Below, piece after piece: positions 40,185-50,172 of a stretch of DNA of 64,000 nt. Source of the DNA: Spirochaetia bacterium. GTDB taxonomy: Bacteria > Spirochaetota > Leptospiria > Leptospirales > Leptonemataceae. How positions within the stretch are numbered: the first letter of the stretch is position 1; the number at the start of each line of letters is the position of its first letter. The stretch covers positions 25,087 through 89,086 of the forward strand of contig JAIOPQ010000027.1 of assembly GCA_021413825.1 (NCBI GenBank), in the 5' to 3' direction. A program made the position numbers and the translations under genes. The notes under the pieces are model-generated. The model was not told the origin of the DNA. It made no database searches and saw only the letters and a program-made list of their open reading frames with translations.

Positions 40185-42086
40185 TTACTTCAAGGCGTCT
40201 GGGGTGAACTGCATCGGGCTCGGGTCAACTGGAATCCAGATGCTCGTTCTGTAACCGCCGGATTCGATGGGTCCATGGTCCAGCTTCCATTTCCCGGGAT
40301 AAGCCTCGTCAAGCCTCGATGCTACGTATTTCATGCCAGTTCCTGTGCCTTTTCGATTCGAGATTTCTCCATCGTTGCCAATGTGAAAAACGTCAAAGCC
40401 TGACTCCGAACACTTCTCTATTGAAAAAACTCCACCTGAACGTCCATGGAGGCCATGGGTTAATCCGTTTTCGATCAATGTATGGAACACCAGAGGGGGG
40501 ATTGTTTCGTTTCCGGAAATGCCGATGACGTTTAGCGCGTACTGTTTTTCAAGTCGCAGCCCCATCACATCGAGATGAGCCCGACATAGCGCAATTTCAT
40601 CCGAGACTGGAATGACTTTCTCCGGAGAAATTCGCAAAAGCAGCCGCATTTCCTCAGAGAGCGCTTCGATTAGCCTGCGGGCAGTTCCTGGATCCTCTTC
40701 CAGCCAGACCGTGGCCGCATTAAGCGAGTTCATAAGAAAATGCGGCTGAATGTTCTTCTTGAGTAATTCAATCTCGAGACGCGCCGCTGTCAGTTTGGCA
40801 GCCTCCTTTTCGCGTGAGCTCTCCATTGCGGCCTGGCTAGCCTTCTGACGCTCCTCTTCGTTTACCCGAATGCGATCTGCAAGTCCAAGTGAAAGCAGGC
40901 ACATCTCAAGCGCAGAGCCCATCTGCAAGACATACTCCGTAAAGAAATTCGCAGGCAGGATTCCCAGTCCTTTGAGTGCATAAGCCGTTACACCAACCAG
41001 AAGGGAAAACCAGGCAACAAGGAAATAGCGAGCAGGCCCATAGCCGCGCATTACGCAGGCAAAAGCAGTCAGAAAAATCGATCCGGTAAATAGCAAAGCA
41101 AGCACAGCAGCCGCGCGAATACTAAGATTGTACGGAAGAATAAATGCCGCTGGCATCAAGAAGAATAGCAGGAGCATCAACAAGTATAGAAATTTATCCA
41201 GCCTGGGTACCAACCTTCCGGAACGCAGAAACTCACGAGCAAACATTATTCCAAAGAAGAATGCCCAACCAATTGCAAAGACAAGACTCTTGCTATTCCA
41301 GTAAGGTGATCCGGGCCAGAAATACTCGTATGCGAAACCGTTCAGGACCGTTTGAATCAAACCGTATCCTAGCACATACAATAAGTAGTAAAGATAACCC
41401 GGGTCACGTACCATAAAAAATAATATGAGATTGTATACTATCAGGACCGTTAGAATTCCATAGTACAAGCCCAGCACAAGTTGCTCTTCATGAATTCGAT
41501 CACGAAACGTATCTGCAGTCATTGCCAGAATTGGAAACTCGAGCGTACCCTCGCTCTCGAATCGAAATAGAATAGTACGCGCTTCACCAGGGGGAATATG
41601 AACTGGGAACACAAAAGTTCGATGCGGCACAGGACGCGAATGGAATGGTAACGCCGCACCCGTCTGAACCAGTTTCTTTTCCTCAGGAATATAAAAGTCA
41701 ATGCGCTGAAGCGGAGCATAGTCTACCTGGATCATGAAGTCTGCATACTCGCCAGGGTTAGAAATTCTGAATTTTAGAAAGTAGACCTGATTGGAAAACC
41801 CAAAGTTGGGCGTAGGATTGCTGATTTCAGTAAACGAGATTCCGGAGAATGAATCAGTCACCTTCAAGGTCTTTCCCGCATCCATATGGATTGCGCATCC
41901 AGTGGAACAGGGAGTAGCCGTGTGTCCGTGCACAGGAGCTTTTAGGAGCGGTTCCGCACGCGTCACGTTTACAGGAAGTGACAGTGCCAGGAATAATGCG
42001 GACATGAGACCGCCTGCCTTGACTTTGGTGCACCTCTGAAATGACCCGGTACGTTCTCTTAAAAACCTCAACGCATTACCCTGCAC
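40185..42086 (-). CDS. 7TMR-DISM sensor histidine kinase (LytS/YehU-type His_kinase)
   Basis: DISM extracellular domain, 7-TM block, KKNIQPHFLMNSLNAATVWLEEDPGTARRLIEALSEEMRLLL. Confidence 0.92.
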   Translation of the reverse strand: MQGNALRFLRERTGSFQRCTKVKAGGLMSALFLALSLPVNVTRAEPLLKAPVHGHTATPCSTGCAIHMDAGKTLKVTDSFSGISFTEISNPTPNFGFSNQVYFLKFRISNPGEYADFMIQVDYAPLQRIDFYIPEEKKLVQTGAALPFHSRPVPHRTFVFPVHIPPGEARTILFRFESEGTLEFPILAMTADTFRDRIHEEQLVLGLYYGILTVLIVYNLILFFMVRDPGYLYYLLYVLGYGLIQTVLNGFAYEYFWPGSPYWNSKSLVFAIGWAFFFGIMFAREFLRSGRLVPRLDKFLYLLMLLLFFLMPAAFILPYNLSIRAAAVLALLFTGSIFLTAFACVMRGYGPARYFLVAWFSLLVGVTAYALKGLGILPANFFTEYVLQMGSALEMCLLSLGLADRIRVNEEERQKASQAAMESSREKEAAKLTAARLEIELLKKNIQPHFLMNSLNAATVWLEEDPGTARRLIEALSEEMRLLLRISPEKVIPVSDEIALCRAHLDVMGLRLEKQYALNVIGISGNETIPPLVFHTLIENGLTHGLHGRSGGVFSIEKCSESGFDVFHIGNDGEISNRKGTGTGMKYVASRLDEAYPGKWKLDHGPIESGGYRTSIWIPVDPSPMQFTPDALK

Positions 42087-42140
42087 GGGAAATGCGCGCT
42101 TCTAGAACCGTGACAATCTATTTTCCGTTAAGCGGCAAAC

Positions 42141-44222
42141 TCAATAGTCGATTGCCAATTCCCTAATCTTCTTATCGAGCGTATTTCGATTGATTCCCAG
42201 ATACCTTGCAGCCTGGGTTTTGGTGTATTTGAATTTCTTTAGTGCGTGAAGAATCAATCGGCGCTCAACTTCGGCAATAACCGTATCATATACCTGTCCG
42301 TCCATATCGCGGAAGCTCTCTTCTTCGGGTAGGTCAAACGTCCGCGGTTGGCTGTTTGCAATTGCCGGAGTTGCCTGAACGACAGCCGCCTGAGGATGGG
42401 TAAACGGCAGGGTTGTATCTACAAAATCGTCCACGTCCAAAATCTTGTTGCGGCTCAGTACAATAGCTCGCTCAACTGCATTCTCAAGCTGCCTGACATT
42501 CCCTGGCCATTCATAGTCCTCAATCATTTTAAGCGCGCCGTGGGAAATGCCGCTAATCTCTTTTGAATTTTCCTTGTTATATTTTTCTATAAAATGAGTA
42601 ACCAGTAACAGAACATCTTCTTTGCGTTCGCGCAAGGGTGGAATCTTTAGATTGATTACGTTCAGGCGATAAAACAAATCCGCTCGAAACCGTTTTTCGG
42701 CGATTGCAACTTCGAGATCTGCATTTGTAGCTGCAATGATTCGAATGTCAACCTGGCGAGTTCTTCCACCTACTGGTTCGATCTCACGCTCTTGTAGTAC
42801 TCGCAGCAATTTGCTTTGCAGGTTCAGGTCCAGTTCGCCAATTTCATCGAGGAATATGCTTCCCCCATCTGCAGTTTCAAACTTTCCTTTCTTATCTGCA
42901 ATTGCACCTGTGAACGATCCTTTTCTGTGTCCGAAGAGTTCACTCTCAAGGAGGTTCTCAGGAATTGCAGCGCAGTTGATTTTTACAAATGGTTGATCTT
43001 TGCGCGGACTATTATAGTGAATTGCAGATGCAATCAGCTCCTTTCCAGTACCCGATTCACCAGTGAGCAAAACGGATGCGCGCGAATCTGCGATAATTCT
43101 GACCTTTTCAAACAGCCGCAACATTGGAGGAGCACGTCCAATCAAACTTCCGAATTTGTATCTAGCGGAAAGTTCACGCTTGAGTTCAATATTCTCAGAG
43201 GCTATTACACGTGTTTCTTCTTTAACGAGACGCTGGATCGTAATCGCCTGGGAAATCATGCTTCCGAGAATTTCTAGAAATTCAATCATCGAGTCAGCAT
43301 CGAGCCCCTGCTGACGCGTAAACGTCGAGAATACACCCACAACATCTGCGCCCGAAAAGATCGGACAGCAGAAGAAGCCCATGTCACCTGTGCCTGCATA
43401 CGTCTTCATGCGATTCAGGAATCCCGGTTCGTTGGAAACGCTTGGGATATACACGGGCTTTTTGTTCAAGAAGACCGAACCGGTAATGCCTTCACCGGGC
43501 GCATATGTGACATCTACGAGTTCGTCCTTGGTAAATCCAACGCTTGCTACAATCTTCAACTGATCCAGTGAACGATCGTATAACAAGAGCGTACTGCGAT
43601 GAAGACGAAACGCTTTCTCAGTGATTGTCATCACTTCGCGGAACACATCTTCCAGGTTCAGCGAGCCAGAAACCACGCGGGAGATTTCATGAAGAACCAG
43701 GTGAAAGCGATCGCGATTCTTTAGGATCTGGTTGTCTTTGAAATCGACAAAGATCCGTGTCGCCAGGTTAGACATGATTGAGAGGAATTGTTCGTGGTCG
43801 CGATCGAAAGCCTCTTTAGCAGTTGAATCGACCGAGATTACTCCCATAACGATTCCGCTGACGACCATCGGCACAGCCAGCTCCGAACGCAGCCCCTCTT
43901 TGAGCGGAATGTAATCCGTTTCTCCGGCCGCATCCCCAACAATCCTGGCTTTGCCTGTCCTTGCCACCTTGCCCGTTACACCCTCGCCCATCTTCAGCTT
44001 GAGGTGTTTGAACTCTGGAGGAAGGCCTTGCGAGACTCGGATGGTGAGATTTTCCCCATCCTCATCAATAAGCATAATGCTTCCAGATTCAGCATACGTG
44101 GTCTGGATACATGCTGAAAGAATACGCTCTAATATGCCTTCGGGATCGCCGCCTTGATTTACGGCATGCGTTATCTCGCTAATAAAGCGAAGTGCTTCGG
44201 TTTTTGTGATCTGATTGGACAA
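42141..44222 (-). CDS. GAF-GAF-sigma-54-dependent Fis family regulator
   Basis: Two GAF domains, GESGTGKE, GSFTGA, GGSIFLDEIGEL, C-terminal Fis HTH. Confidence 0.96.
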   Translation of the reverse strand: MSNQITKTEALRFISEITHAVNQGGDPEGILERILSACIQTTYAESGSIMLIDEDGENLTIRVSQGLPPEFKHLKLKMGEGVTGKVARTGKARIVGDAAGETDYIPLKEGLRSELAVPMVVSGIVMGVISVDSTAKEAFDRDHEQFLSIMSNLATRIFVDFKDNQILKNRDRFHLVLHEISRVVSGSLNLEDVFREVMTITEKAFRLHRSTLLLYDRSLDQLKIVASVGFTKDELVDVTYAPGEGITGSVFLNKKPVYIPSVSNEPGFLNRMKTYAGTGDMGFFCCPIFSGADVVGVFSTFTRQQGLDADSMIEFLEILGSMISQAITIQRLVKEETRVIASENIELKRELSARYKFGSLIGRAPPMLRLFEKVRIIADSRASVLLTGESGTGKELIASAIHYNSPRKDQPFVKINCAAIPENLLESELFGHRKGSFTGAIADKKGKFETADGGSIFLDEIGELDLNLQSKLLRVLQEREIEPVGGRTRQVDIRIIAATNADLEVAIAEKRFRADLFYRLNVINLKIPPLRERKEDVLLLVTHFIEKYNKENSKEISGISHGALKMIEDYEWPGNVRQLENAVERAIVLSRNKILDVDDFVDTTLPFTHPQAAVVQATPAIANSQPRTFDLPEEESFRDMDGQVYDTVIAEVERRLILHALKKFKYTKTQAARYLGINRNTLDKKIRELAIDY

Positions 44223-44407
44223 TGGGGGTACCTGTGCCTAAGATAATAGCAATAATGGTACCCGGGAAGCAGGTGTTTTCCCGTCGATTGGAATTTTTCG
44301 CGTGTATGGGAGCCATCGGCCCGCACCGCTCGAATCAGCCAGAAAGACAGCAGGCCGCCCTGGGGCGCCTAACAATTCGTGGGCGACATAACCAGCGCGG
44401 TTTTCAA

Positions 44408-45274
44408 ATGCTCATTGCACCAATGGACATGATTCATTCGACAGAGAGTTTCACATTTCGCAATCTCAAGCTGCTTTTCAGGTCATATGGCCGCGGTAAG
44501 AAACTTCCGATTCTATTTTTTCATGCGACAGGATTTAGCGCCGATTCCTATGAACCCCTCCACCGCCTTTTAAATGATCAAGGACACCCTGTCTTTGCTT
44601 TAAACTTCATGGGACATGGTGGTTCAGATTCGACCCACGATTTTAAGAACTGGGCCTTCTTTGGCGATCAAGTAGAAGCATTCGCTCAACATCTTGGATT
44701 TTCTGAGGCGATTGCTGTTGGTCATTCGATTGGCGGCGCTTCTGTTCTCCATGCAGCCGCGCGACCAGGAAACCCTTTCAAGAAAATCGTACTGCTCGAC
44801 CCAACAGTATTTTCTCCATTTAGTTCCTGGTGGGTGCCTTTGTTTCCCAACCCACTTGCAAAGGCCGCAGAGACAAGGCGCTCCACCTTTCAGAATCTAA
44901 GGGTAGTTGAACGGAGTTTTAGAATGCACCCGCTCTTTAAGAGTTGGAATCCTGAATCATTCAAGGGCTATCTGAAAAGTGCCTTCACCGAGGACGCCGA
45001 CGGGTTCAGATTGCAGCTCGATCCCCTACTTGAGGCCAAAATTTTTCGGAGCTTCCACCGAGGACAGTGGCACATCTTCAAGAAGGTAAAACAGCCAACA
45101 TTGCTGATTACGGCCAGGGCTTCCAGTGTTACACCACCCTCTGCCGTAAAACGTCTGATAGCCCAATCTAATCACTCTCTATGGATTGAACATCCCGGCA
45201 GCCATTGTTTTCCCATGGAAGATCCAGCGGGAGTCACATTTGAAATCGAACGATTCACGCGCCCTGGTTATTGA
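44408..45274 (+). CDS. Alpha/beta hydrolase
   Basis: FFHATGFSADSYEPL, GHSIGG nucleophile elbow, LLDPTVF, HPGSHCFPMEDP. Confidence 0.9.
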   Translation: MLIAPMDMIHSTESFTFRNLKLLFRSYGRGKKLPILFFHATGFSADSYEPLHRLLNDQGHPVFALNFMGHGGSDSTHDFKNWAFFGDQVEAFAQHLGFSEAIAVGHSIGGASVLHAAARPGNPFKKIVLLDPTVFSPFSSWWVPLFPNPLAKAAETRRSTFQNLRVVERSFRMHPLFKSWNPESFKGYLKSAFTEDADGFRLQLDPLLEAKIFRSFHRGQWHIFKKVKQPTLLITARASSVTPPSAVKRLIAQSNHSLWIEHPGSHCFPMEDPAGVTFEIERFTRPGY

Positions 45275-45533
45275 AATCTTCCTTCATGACACTCTGTCGA
45301 GACCAAGGCCGATTGAAACCTCAAAAATCGCCATACCCGGAAGCAAGTATATTGAAAACCGCATTTAGCCCGTGTACCTTCTTGACGCTATTCTCAGTAT
45401 TTTGAAAATTTGGTGAGAATATCTGAGACCTTGTTAGTATTACTCAGGCCTGGCTTGGAAGCGAGGCACAGAAAGGTACGTATCTAGGTTAAGAAGAAAC
45501 CAATTTTGGTTCTTCAGAAAACGGGGAAGAATC

Positions 45534-47249
45534 ATGAATGCCAGGTTATTACAAGTCAGCATACTTCTGGGGGGGTTGATTTTTTTCGGAGCCTGCCCGG
45601 CATCAGGTGGGGGAAGCGACTCCACGGGGCTACTTGTCCTCCTGGGTCTTGGCGGAAGTAGCAGTGGCCCTACTCCCGTATACACGGTGTCTGGCACTGT
45701 CACAGGCCTTGCCGGTGGTGAAACCGTAACCGTTCAATTGAATGGAAGCGCGGCCAAAACCCTTTCCTCAAATTCATCGTTCACATTTGCCACGGAACTC
45801 AAGAACGCACAAACCTATTCAGTCCAGGTTTCAGGTGTTACGGGCGGCACCAACTGCATGGCCTCAAACAATACAGGAACAATTGCATCGTCTAACGTGA
45901 CAAATGTAAACGTGCATTGCAATGTCACAACAGCTCAATTGCGCGTCAACGTAACCGGCCTCTATGGAGGCAACACCGTAGTTTTTCAAAATAATGGATC
46001 AAACAATCTCTCGGTCACAACCAACGGGGTATCTAACTTTACAACGCTCGTCCCCGTAGGAGCAGGTTATAGCGTAATGGTAAGCACCCAGCCTGGGCCA
46101 AATTCGCAGACATGTACCCCGTCGGCGAATACCGGAACAATGGCCGCCGCCACCACAACGATCGCAGTAGCCTGTTCGCCAGATTACTTCACGATCAGTG
46201 GAACGTATTCGGGTCTCGCCGGTAGCGGCTTGCAGATTCGCGTCAACAATACGGGAGAGACTTTGACAAAAAGCGTTGGAACAACCGGCGCCTCAAATAC
46301 GATTACTTTCTCAACACCAGTAGCTGCAGGAACGAATTACGCAGTCGTCGTTTCGCAAAACCCATCCGTACTCAACCAGACATGCACAGTAACAAATGGA
46401 AGTGGAACAAATATCGCGGCCAATGTAACGAATGTGTCAGTTGCCTGCGTTACGAGCGCAATGAGCGTTGGCGGATCGATTTCCGGGATGTCTTCCGGTG
46501 ATTCAGTCGTGCTGCTACTCAATGGCGGAAGCAATCTATCCGTCCTGCAAGCATCTCCATCGTTCTCATGGAACGTTACGGATGGCACAGGGTATACCGT
46601 AAGCGTTATGACGCATGCAGCGGGCAAAACCTGCTCCGTTACAAACGGAACCGGAACCGTTGCCAGTGCAAACGTTACTAACATAACGGTAAGTTGCGCA
46701 TTCAATACGTATACTGTTGGCGGAAATGTTTCCGGGCTTTGCACAGGCCAATCGATTACCGTCCTGAACAATTCTGGAAACGGTCAGACTGTAAGTGGCA
46801 GCGGCTCATTTACCTTCCCGGCACAAAACGACCTGTCTAGCTACAGCGTAACGGTTTCTTCTGGATCGGTTCCGAGCGGGGTCTCGTGTAACGTCACTAG
46901 CGGCTCTTCAAACGTTGCAGGTGCCAATGTTACAAATGTGGCAGTTGCATGCAGCGGCTGTATGTCCTGTGCTGGTTCAGCCACAATGACAGTGAATTGG
47001 AGTGCAAGTAGATCGTATGATGTTACAACTGCTTCAGGCGGCGGTCATAAGATTTACTTTGCAACCAGTACCGGCGTAACCACGTCGAGCGCTGGCTTTA
47101 AAGATATTCCAAATACAACTTCAACTACCCAGGGCGTGATCACTGGAAGAAGCACAGGTTGTACCTACTTCGTTAAAATTCTACCTTACAGCAGTATCAA
47201 TTCAACCGGAGGCACACTCTCAGGAGAGAGTTCCATCACAATACCTTGA
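45534..47249 (+). CDS. Putative lipoprotein with five tandem ~85-aa beta repeats and a C-terminal Fn3-like segment
   Basis: Lipobox-like FFGAC; repeats of pattern (Y/F)TVxGxVxGLxxGxxVxVxxN...TCxVTNGTGTVAxANVTNVxVxC. Confidence 0.8.
   Translation: MNARLLQVSILLGGLIFFGACPASGGGSDSTGLLVLLGLGGSSSGPTPVYTVSGTVTGLAGGETVTVQLNGSAAKTLSSNSSFTFATELKNAQTYSVQVSGVTGGTNCMASNNTGTIASSNVTNVNVHCNVTTAQLRVNVTGLYGGNTVVFQNNGSNNLSVTTNGVSNFTTLVPVGAGYSVMVSTQPGPNSQTCTPSANTGTMAAATTTIAVACSPDYFTISGTYSGLAGSGLQIRVNNTGETLTKSVGTTGASNTITFSTPVAAGTNYAVVVSQNPSVLNQTCTVTNGSGTNIAANVTNVSVACVTSAMSVGGSISGMSSGDSVVLLLNGGSNLSVLQASPSFSWNVTDGTGYTVSVMTHAAGKTCSVTNGTGTVASANVTNITVSCAFNTYTVGGNVSGLCTGQSITVLNNSGNGQTVSGSGSFTFPAQNDLSSYSVTVSSGSVPSGVSCNVTSGSSNVAGANVTNVAVACSGCMSCAGSATMTVNWSASRSYDVTTASGGGHKIYFATSTGVTTSSAGFKDIPNTTSTTQGVITGRSTGCTYFVKILPYSSINSTGGTLSGESSITIP
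45681..46961 (+). repeat. Five degenerate tandem repeats within the lipoprotein
   Basis: Recurring NxTGTxAxxNVTNVxVxC blocks in the supplied translation. Confidence 0.85.
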
Positions 47250-47275
47250 TGGAACGCCTCGGAGGATTACAGAAT

Positions 47276-49144
47276 ATGAAACAAATTGCTAACAAAACCA
47301 CACTCTTGAGAATACTCTTCGTCCTGATTCTTTCCGGGGCAGCACTCTGGGCACAGCCGCAGCGTGATATGCGCGCCGGTGCACCTCTTCCGCAGATGGT
47401 TGCGGATGAAGTTATCGTAAAATACAAATCGCATGTCTCTCAATTCGCTGCAGAAGTTCAAACGCAACGAATTGCAAATTCAGCGGTTCGTGTTTTGCAG
47501 CATACTCCGGATGAGCAAGGACCTATGGTCGTAGCCAAAATCCAGCCTGGGCAAAGTATCCCCGAGGCAGTATACATGATGTCGCGCAGCTCTGACGTCG
47601 AATACGCTCAGCCAAACTACATCTACCATGCAACAGCAGTTCCAAACGATACCGAATATGGAAAACTCTGGGGACTAAAAAACACGGGACAATCGGTTTC
47701 TGGCGCAACCTACTCAACGAACAACCCTGGTACGTCAGGTCGTGATATTGATGCACAATCTGCCTGGGATATCATTACCGATTGCAGCTCAGTTACAGTC
47801 GCTGTGATTGATAGTGGTGTGAACTATAACAATGAAGATCTAACTGCAAATATGGTAAACGGATCGTTTACATGTCCGGGTGGCACAGGTTCACGTGGAT
47901 GTGATTTTGTGGGAACAGGAGACAATGATCCGATGGATTTTAACGGACATGGGACTCATGTTGCCGGAACCATTGGTGCGGTCGGAAATAATTCAACAGG
48001 GATTGCAGGTGTCTGTTGGGGCGCCAGGATTCTGGCCGTGCGTGTGCTCGATGCATCGGGCAGTGGAACCACTGCAGATATTGTAGAAGGGGTCAATTTC
48101 GCCGCTGCAACTGGCGTTGGAAATGGGAACGCAAAAGTGATCAACATGTCTCTTGGCGGATCAACTTCTGACTCCGCATTCAATACAGCACTTACCACGG
48201 CACAAACTAACGATGTGGTCGTTGTAGTTGCCGCCGGAAACTCCACGCAAAATCACAATACAACCGCTGGCTACCCTTGCGATTACACACAAAGCAACAT
48301 ACTCTGCGTTGCAGCTGCCGATCAAACATACGGGATTGCTTCGTTCTCTGACTTTGATTCTAACTCTACGGCAGCGAGTCGCAAAGTAGACATTGCAGCA
48401 CCGGGCGTGAATATCCGGAGCACTTACTTTGGGACAACAACTACAATCACAGATACATTTTCATCTGGATGGACGTATTCCGGCGGTGGCTGGACAGCGG
48501 GCACGTGCTCCAGCGTAAGCGTATTAACTGATCCAGGAACATGGTGCTCAAGTACTACGCCAGTCGGCAACAGCCGTGACGATAGAGCGTACAAAGTATT
48601 TAACCTTTCCGGATACAACGCCGCAACACTTACGACGTATCTCTACATCGATCTTACTCATGCAGGGGATATCTTTAAGACAGGCTACAAGGCCGCAGGT
48701 GGTGATCCATTTGCTGGCGGTGGCGCAGGAAACCAATTCACAGGATCCACACACGGAAGTGGATCCATAACAAGCGACATTTCCACATGCAACGCCTCTA
48801 CATGTACGGTTGGATTTCAACTTGTAACAGACGGGACCACCAACACCAGCGGCGATGGTATTGCAGTTGCATCGTTTTCGATCAACGGACAGACGGTTAC
48901 TACAAATGCATATGCAATAGAGAATGGAACATCGATGGCTTCGCCGCATGTTGCGGGAATTGCAACCATGCTTCGAGCCAGAAATCCTAACTATACCTAT
49001 ACGGATGTAATCAATGCAATCATGAACGGTGGAGACGCTGCCAGTGCATTCGCGAGTAACACGAAGAGCGGTAAAGTGGCCGATGCAATGGGCTCGCTAA
49101 AGTACATCCCGACTCCTGCGACGCCAAGTCTGAGCAGTCCATGA
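47276..49144 (+). CDS. S8 family (subtilisin-like) serine peptidase, secreted, with inserted domain
   Basis: Signal peptide, propeptide ending VEYAQPNYIYHA, Asp (VAVIDSGVN), His (NGHGTHVAGT), Ser (NGTSMASPHVAG). Confidence 0.95.
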   Translation: MKQIANKTTLLRILFVLILSGAALWAQPQRDMRAGAPLPQMVADEVIVKYKSHVSQFAAEVQTQRIANSAVRVLQHTPDEQGPMVVAKIQPGQSIPEAVYMMSRSSDVEYAQPNYIYHATAVPNDTEYGKLWGLKNTGQSVSGATYSTNNPGTSGRDIDAQSAWDIITDCSSVTVAVIDSGVNYNNEDLTANMVNGSFTCPGGTGSRGCDFVGTGDNDPMDFNGHGTHVAGTIGAVGNNSTGIAGVCWGARILAVRVLDASGSGTTADIVEGVNFAAATGVGNGNAKVINMSLGGSTSDSAFNTALTTAQTNDVVVVVAAGNSTQNHNTTAGYPCDYTQSNILCVAAADQTYGIASFSDFDSNSTAASRKVDIAAPGVNIRSTYFGTTTTITDTFSSGWTYSGGGWTAGTCSSVSVLTDPGTWCSSTTPVGNSRDDRAYKVFNLSGYNAATLTTYLYIDLTHAGDIFKTGYKAAGGDPFAGGGAGNQFTGSTHGSGSITSDISTCNASTCTVGFQLVTDGTTNTSGDGIAVASFSINGQTVTTNAYAIENGTSMASPHVAGIATMLRARNPNYTYTDVINAIMNGGDAASAFASNTKSGKVADAMGSLKYIPTPATPSLSSP

Positions 49145-49479
49145 TGCGCAGAATTACAACGGGAGTGTTAATGTTGATTTGTCTGGCAGGTTGTGTGGAA
49201 GCACGGCCGGAAAGAACTCCAAACAATAATCGTAACAATCCATTGCAACAGGATCGCGTTCCAGGTGAATACATTGTAACTACAATGGGTGACTGTGCTG
49301 AAGCGTGTGTGCGAACACTGGCCACTGAATTTTCAATTTCAGAAATAGAAAAAATCAGTGTTGATTCTTATCGAATCAAACTGGGAAAGGATCCTGGACT
49401 GGAAATTCTGAGTCAGAAGCTGATGGCCTCAAAACGCATCAAGGCTGTGCAGCCAAACTTTCGGTATCGAATGAATTAG
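49141..49479 (+). CDS. Small lipoprotein-like protein resembling a stand-alone subtilase propeptide/I9-type inhibitor
   Basis: Signal with lipobox LICLAGC; VPGEYIVTTMG...LATEFSIS...IKAVQPNFRYRMN parallels the propeptide in 47276..49144; 4-nt overlap. Confidence 0.65.
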   Translation: MMRRITTGVLMLICLAGCVEARPERTPNNNRNNPLQQDRVPGEYIVTTMGDCAEACVRTLATEFSISEIEKISVDSYRIKLGKDPGLEILSQKLMASKRIKAVQPNFRYRMN

Positions 49480-50108
49480 GAATTGAATCGAAAGATTGGA
49501 TCAAGGTCGTTGATCTCATGCATCATGACGTTTAGATCCGTGATGATTCCGTTTTCCAGTCCGTATGCCCAACCGTGAATTTTAAGTCCCCGATTTTTCC
49601 AGGCTTTTTGAACCATACTGGTTTTGGCAAGATTGTGCACCTGTTCCATTACATTTAATTCTACTAAACGATTGGCCCGCTTGTGCGAATCTTCAATATT
49701 ACCCAGCTCCGTGGCGTGCTTTGCATAGACTTCTTTGATATTGCACAGCCACTTATTTACCATGCCATGATCTTGATTGTCCATGGCATAACGCACTCCG
49801 CCACAACCATAATGTCCACAGACGATTACGTGCTTAACCTGAAGAACTTCCAGGCTGTACTGGAGCACGCTGAGCATATTCAAATCCGTATGTACAACCA
49901 TGTTTGCAATGTTACGATGAACAAAAATCTCTCCGGGTTCCGTTCCGGTGATTTCATTGGCGGGAACTCTGCTGTCTGAACAACCTATCCAGAGAAATTC
50001 CGGATTCTGCAATTCTGCTAAATGGCTGAAGTAATTGGGGTTCTCTTCAACGCGGTGCCGCGCCCAATCTTTATTATTTTGCAAAAGCTTCTGGTAAGAA
50101 TCACTCAT
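49476..50108 (-). CDS. can: Beta-class carbonic anhydrase
   Basis: WIGCSDSRVPANEITGTEPGEIFVHRNIANMV, HVIVCGHYGCGGVRYAM. Confidence 0.95.
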   Translation of the reverse strand: MSDSYQKLLQNNKDWARHRVEENPNYFSHLAELQNPEFLWIGCSDSRVPANEITGTEPGEIFVHRNIANMVVHTDLNMLSVLQYSLEVLQVKHVIVCGHYGCGGVRYAMDNQDHGMVNKWLCNIKEVYAKHATELGNIEDSHKRANRLVELNVMEQVHNLAKTSMVQKAWKNRGLKIHGWAYGLENGIITDLNVMMHEINDLDPIFRFNS

Positions 50109-50172
50109 TCAAATGTACACTTCAAAAAAAATTGGATGGCCAAGGAACGGGGGACCACTGTCCAATCGTCAA

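Noticed and set aside
44361-44390. GCGCCTAACAATTCGTGGGCG resembles an integron attC R'' box; other GTTAGGC/GCCTAAC sites could be read as attC ends
   Set aside because: No paired R'/R'' imperfect palindromes, no cassette-array organisation and no intI; most sites lie inside housekeeping genes.
46337-46771. 144-aa minus-strand ORF antisense to the repeat lipoprotein
   Set aside because: Its repetitive sequence mirrors the sense-strand repeats.
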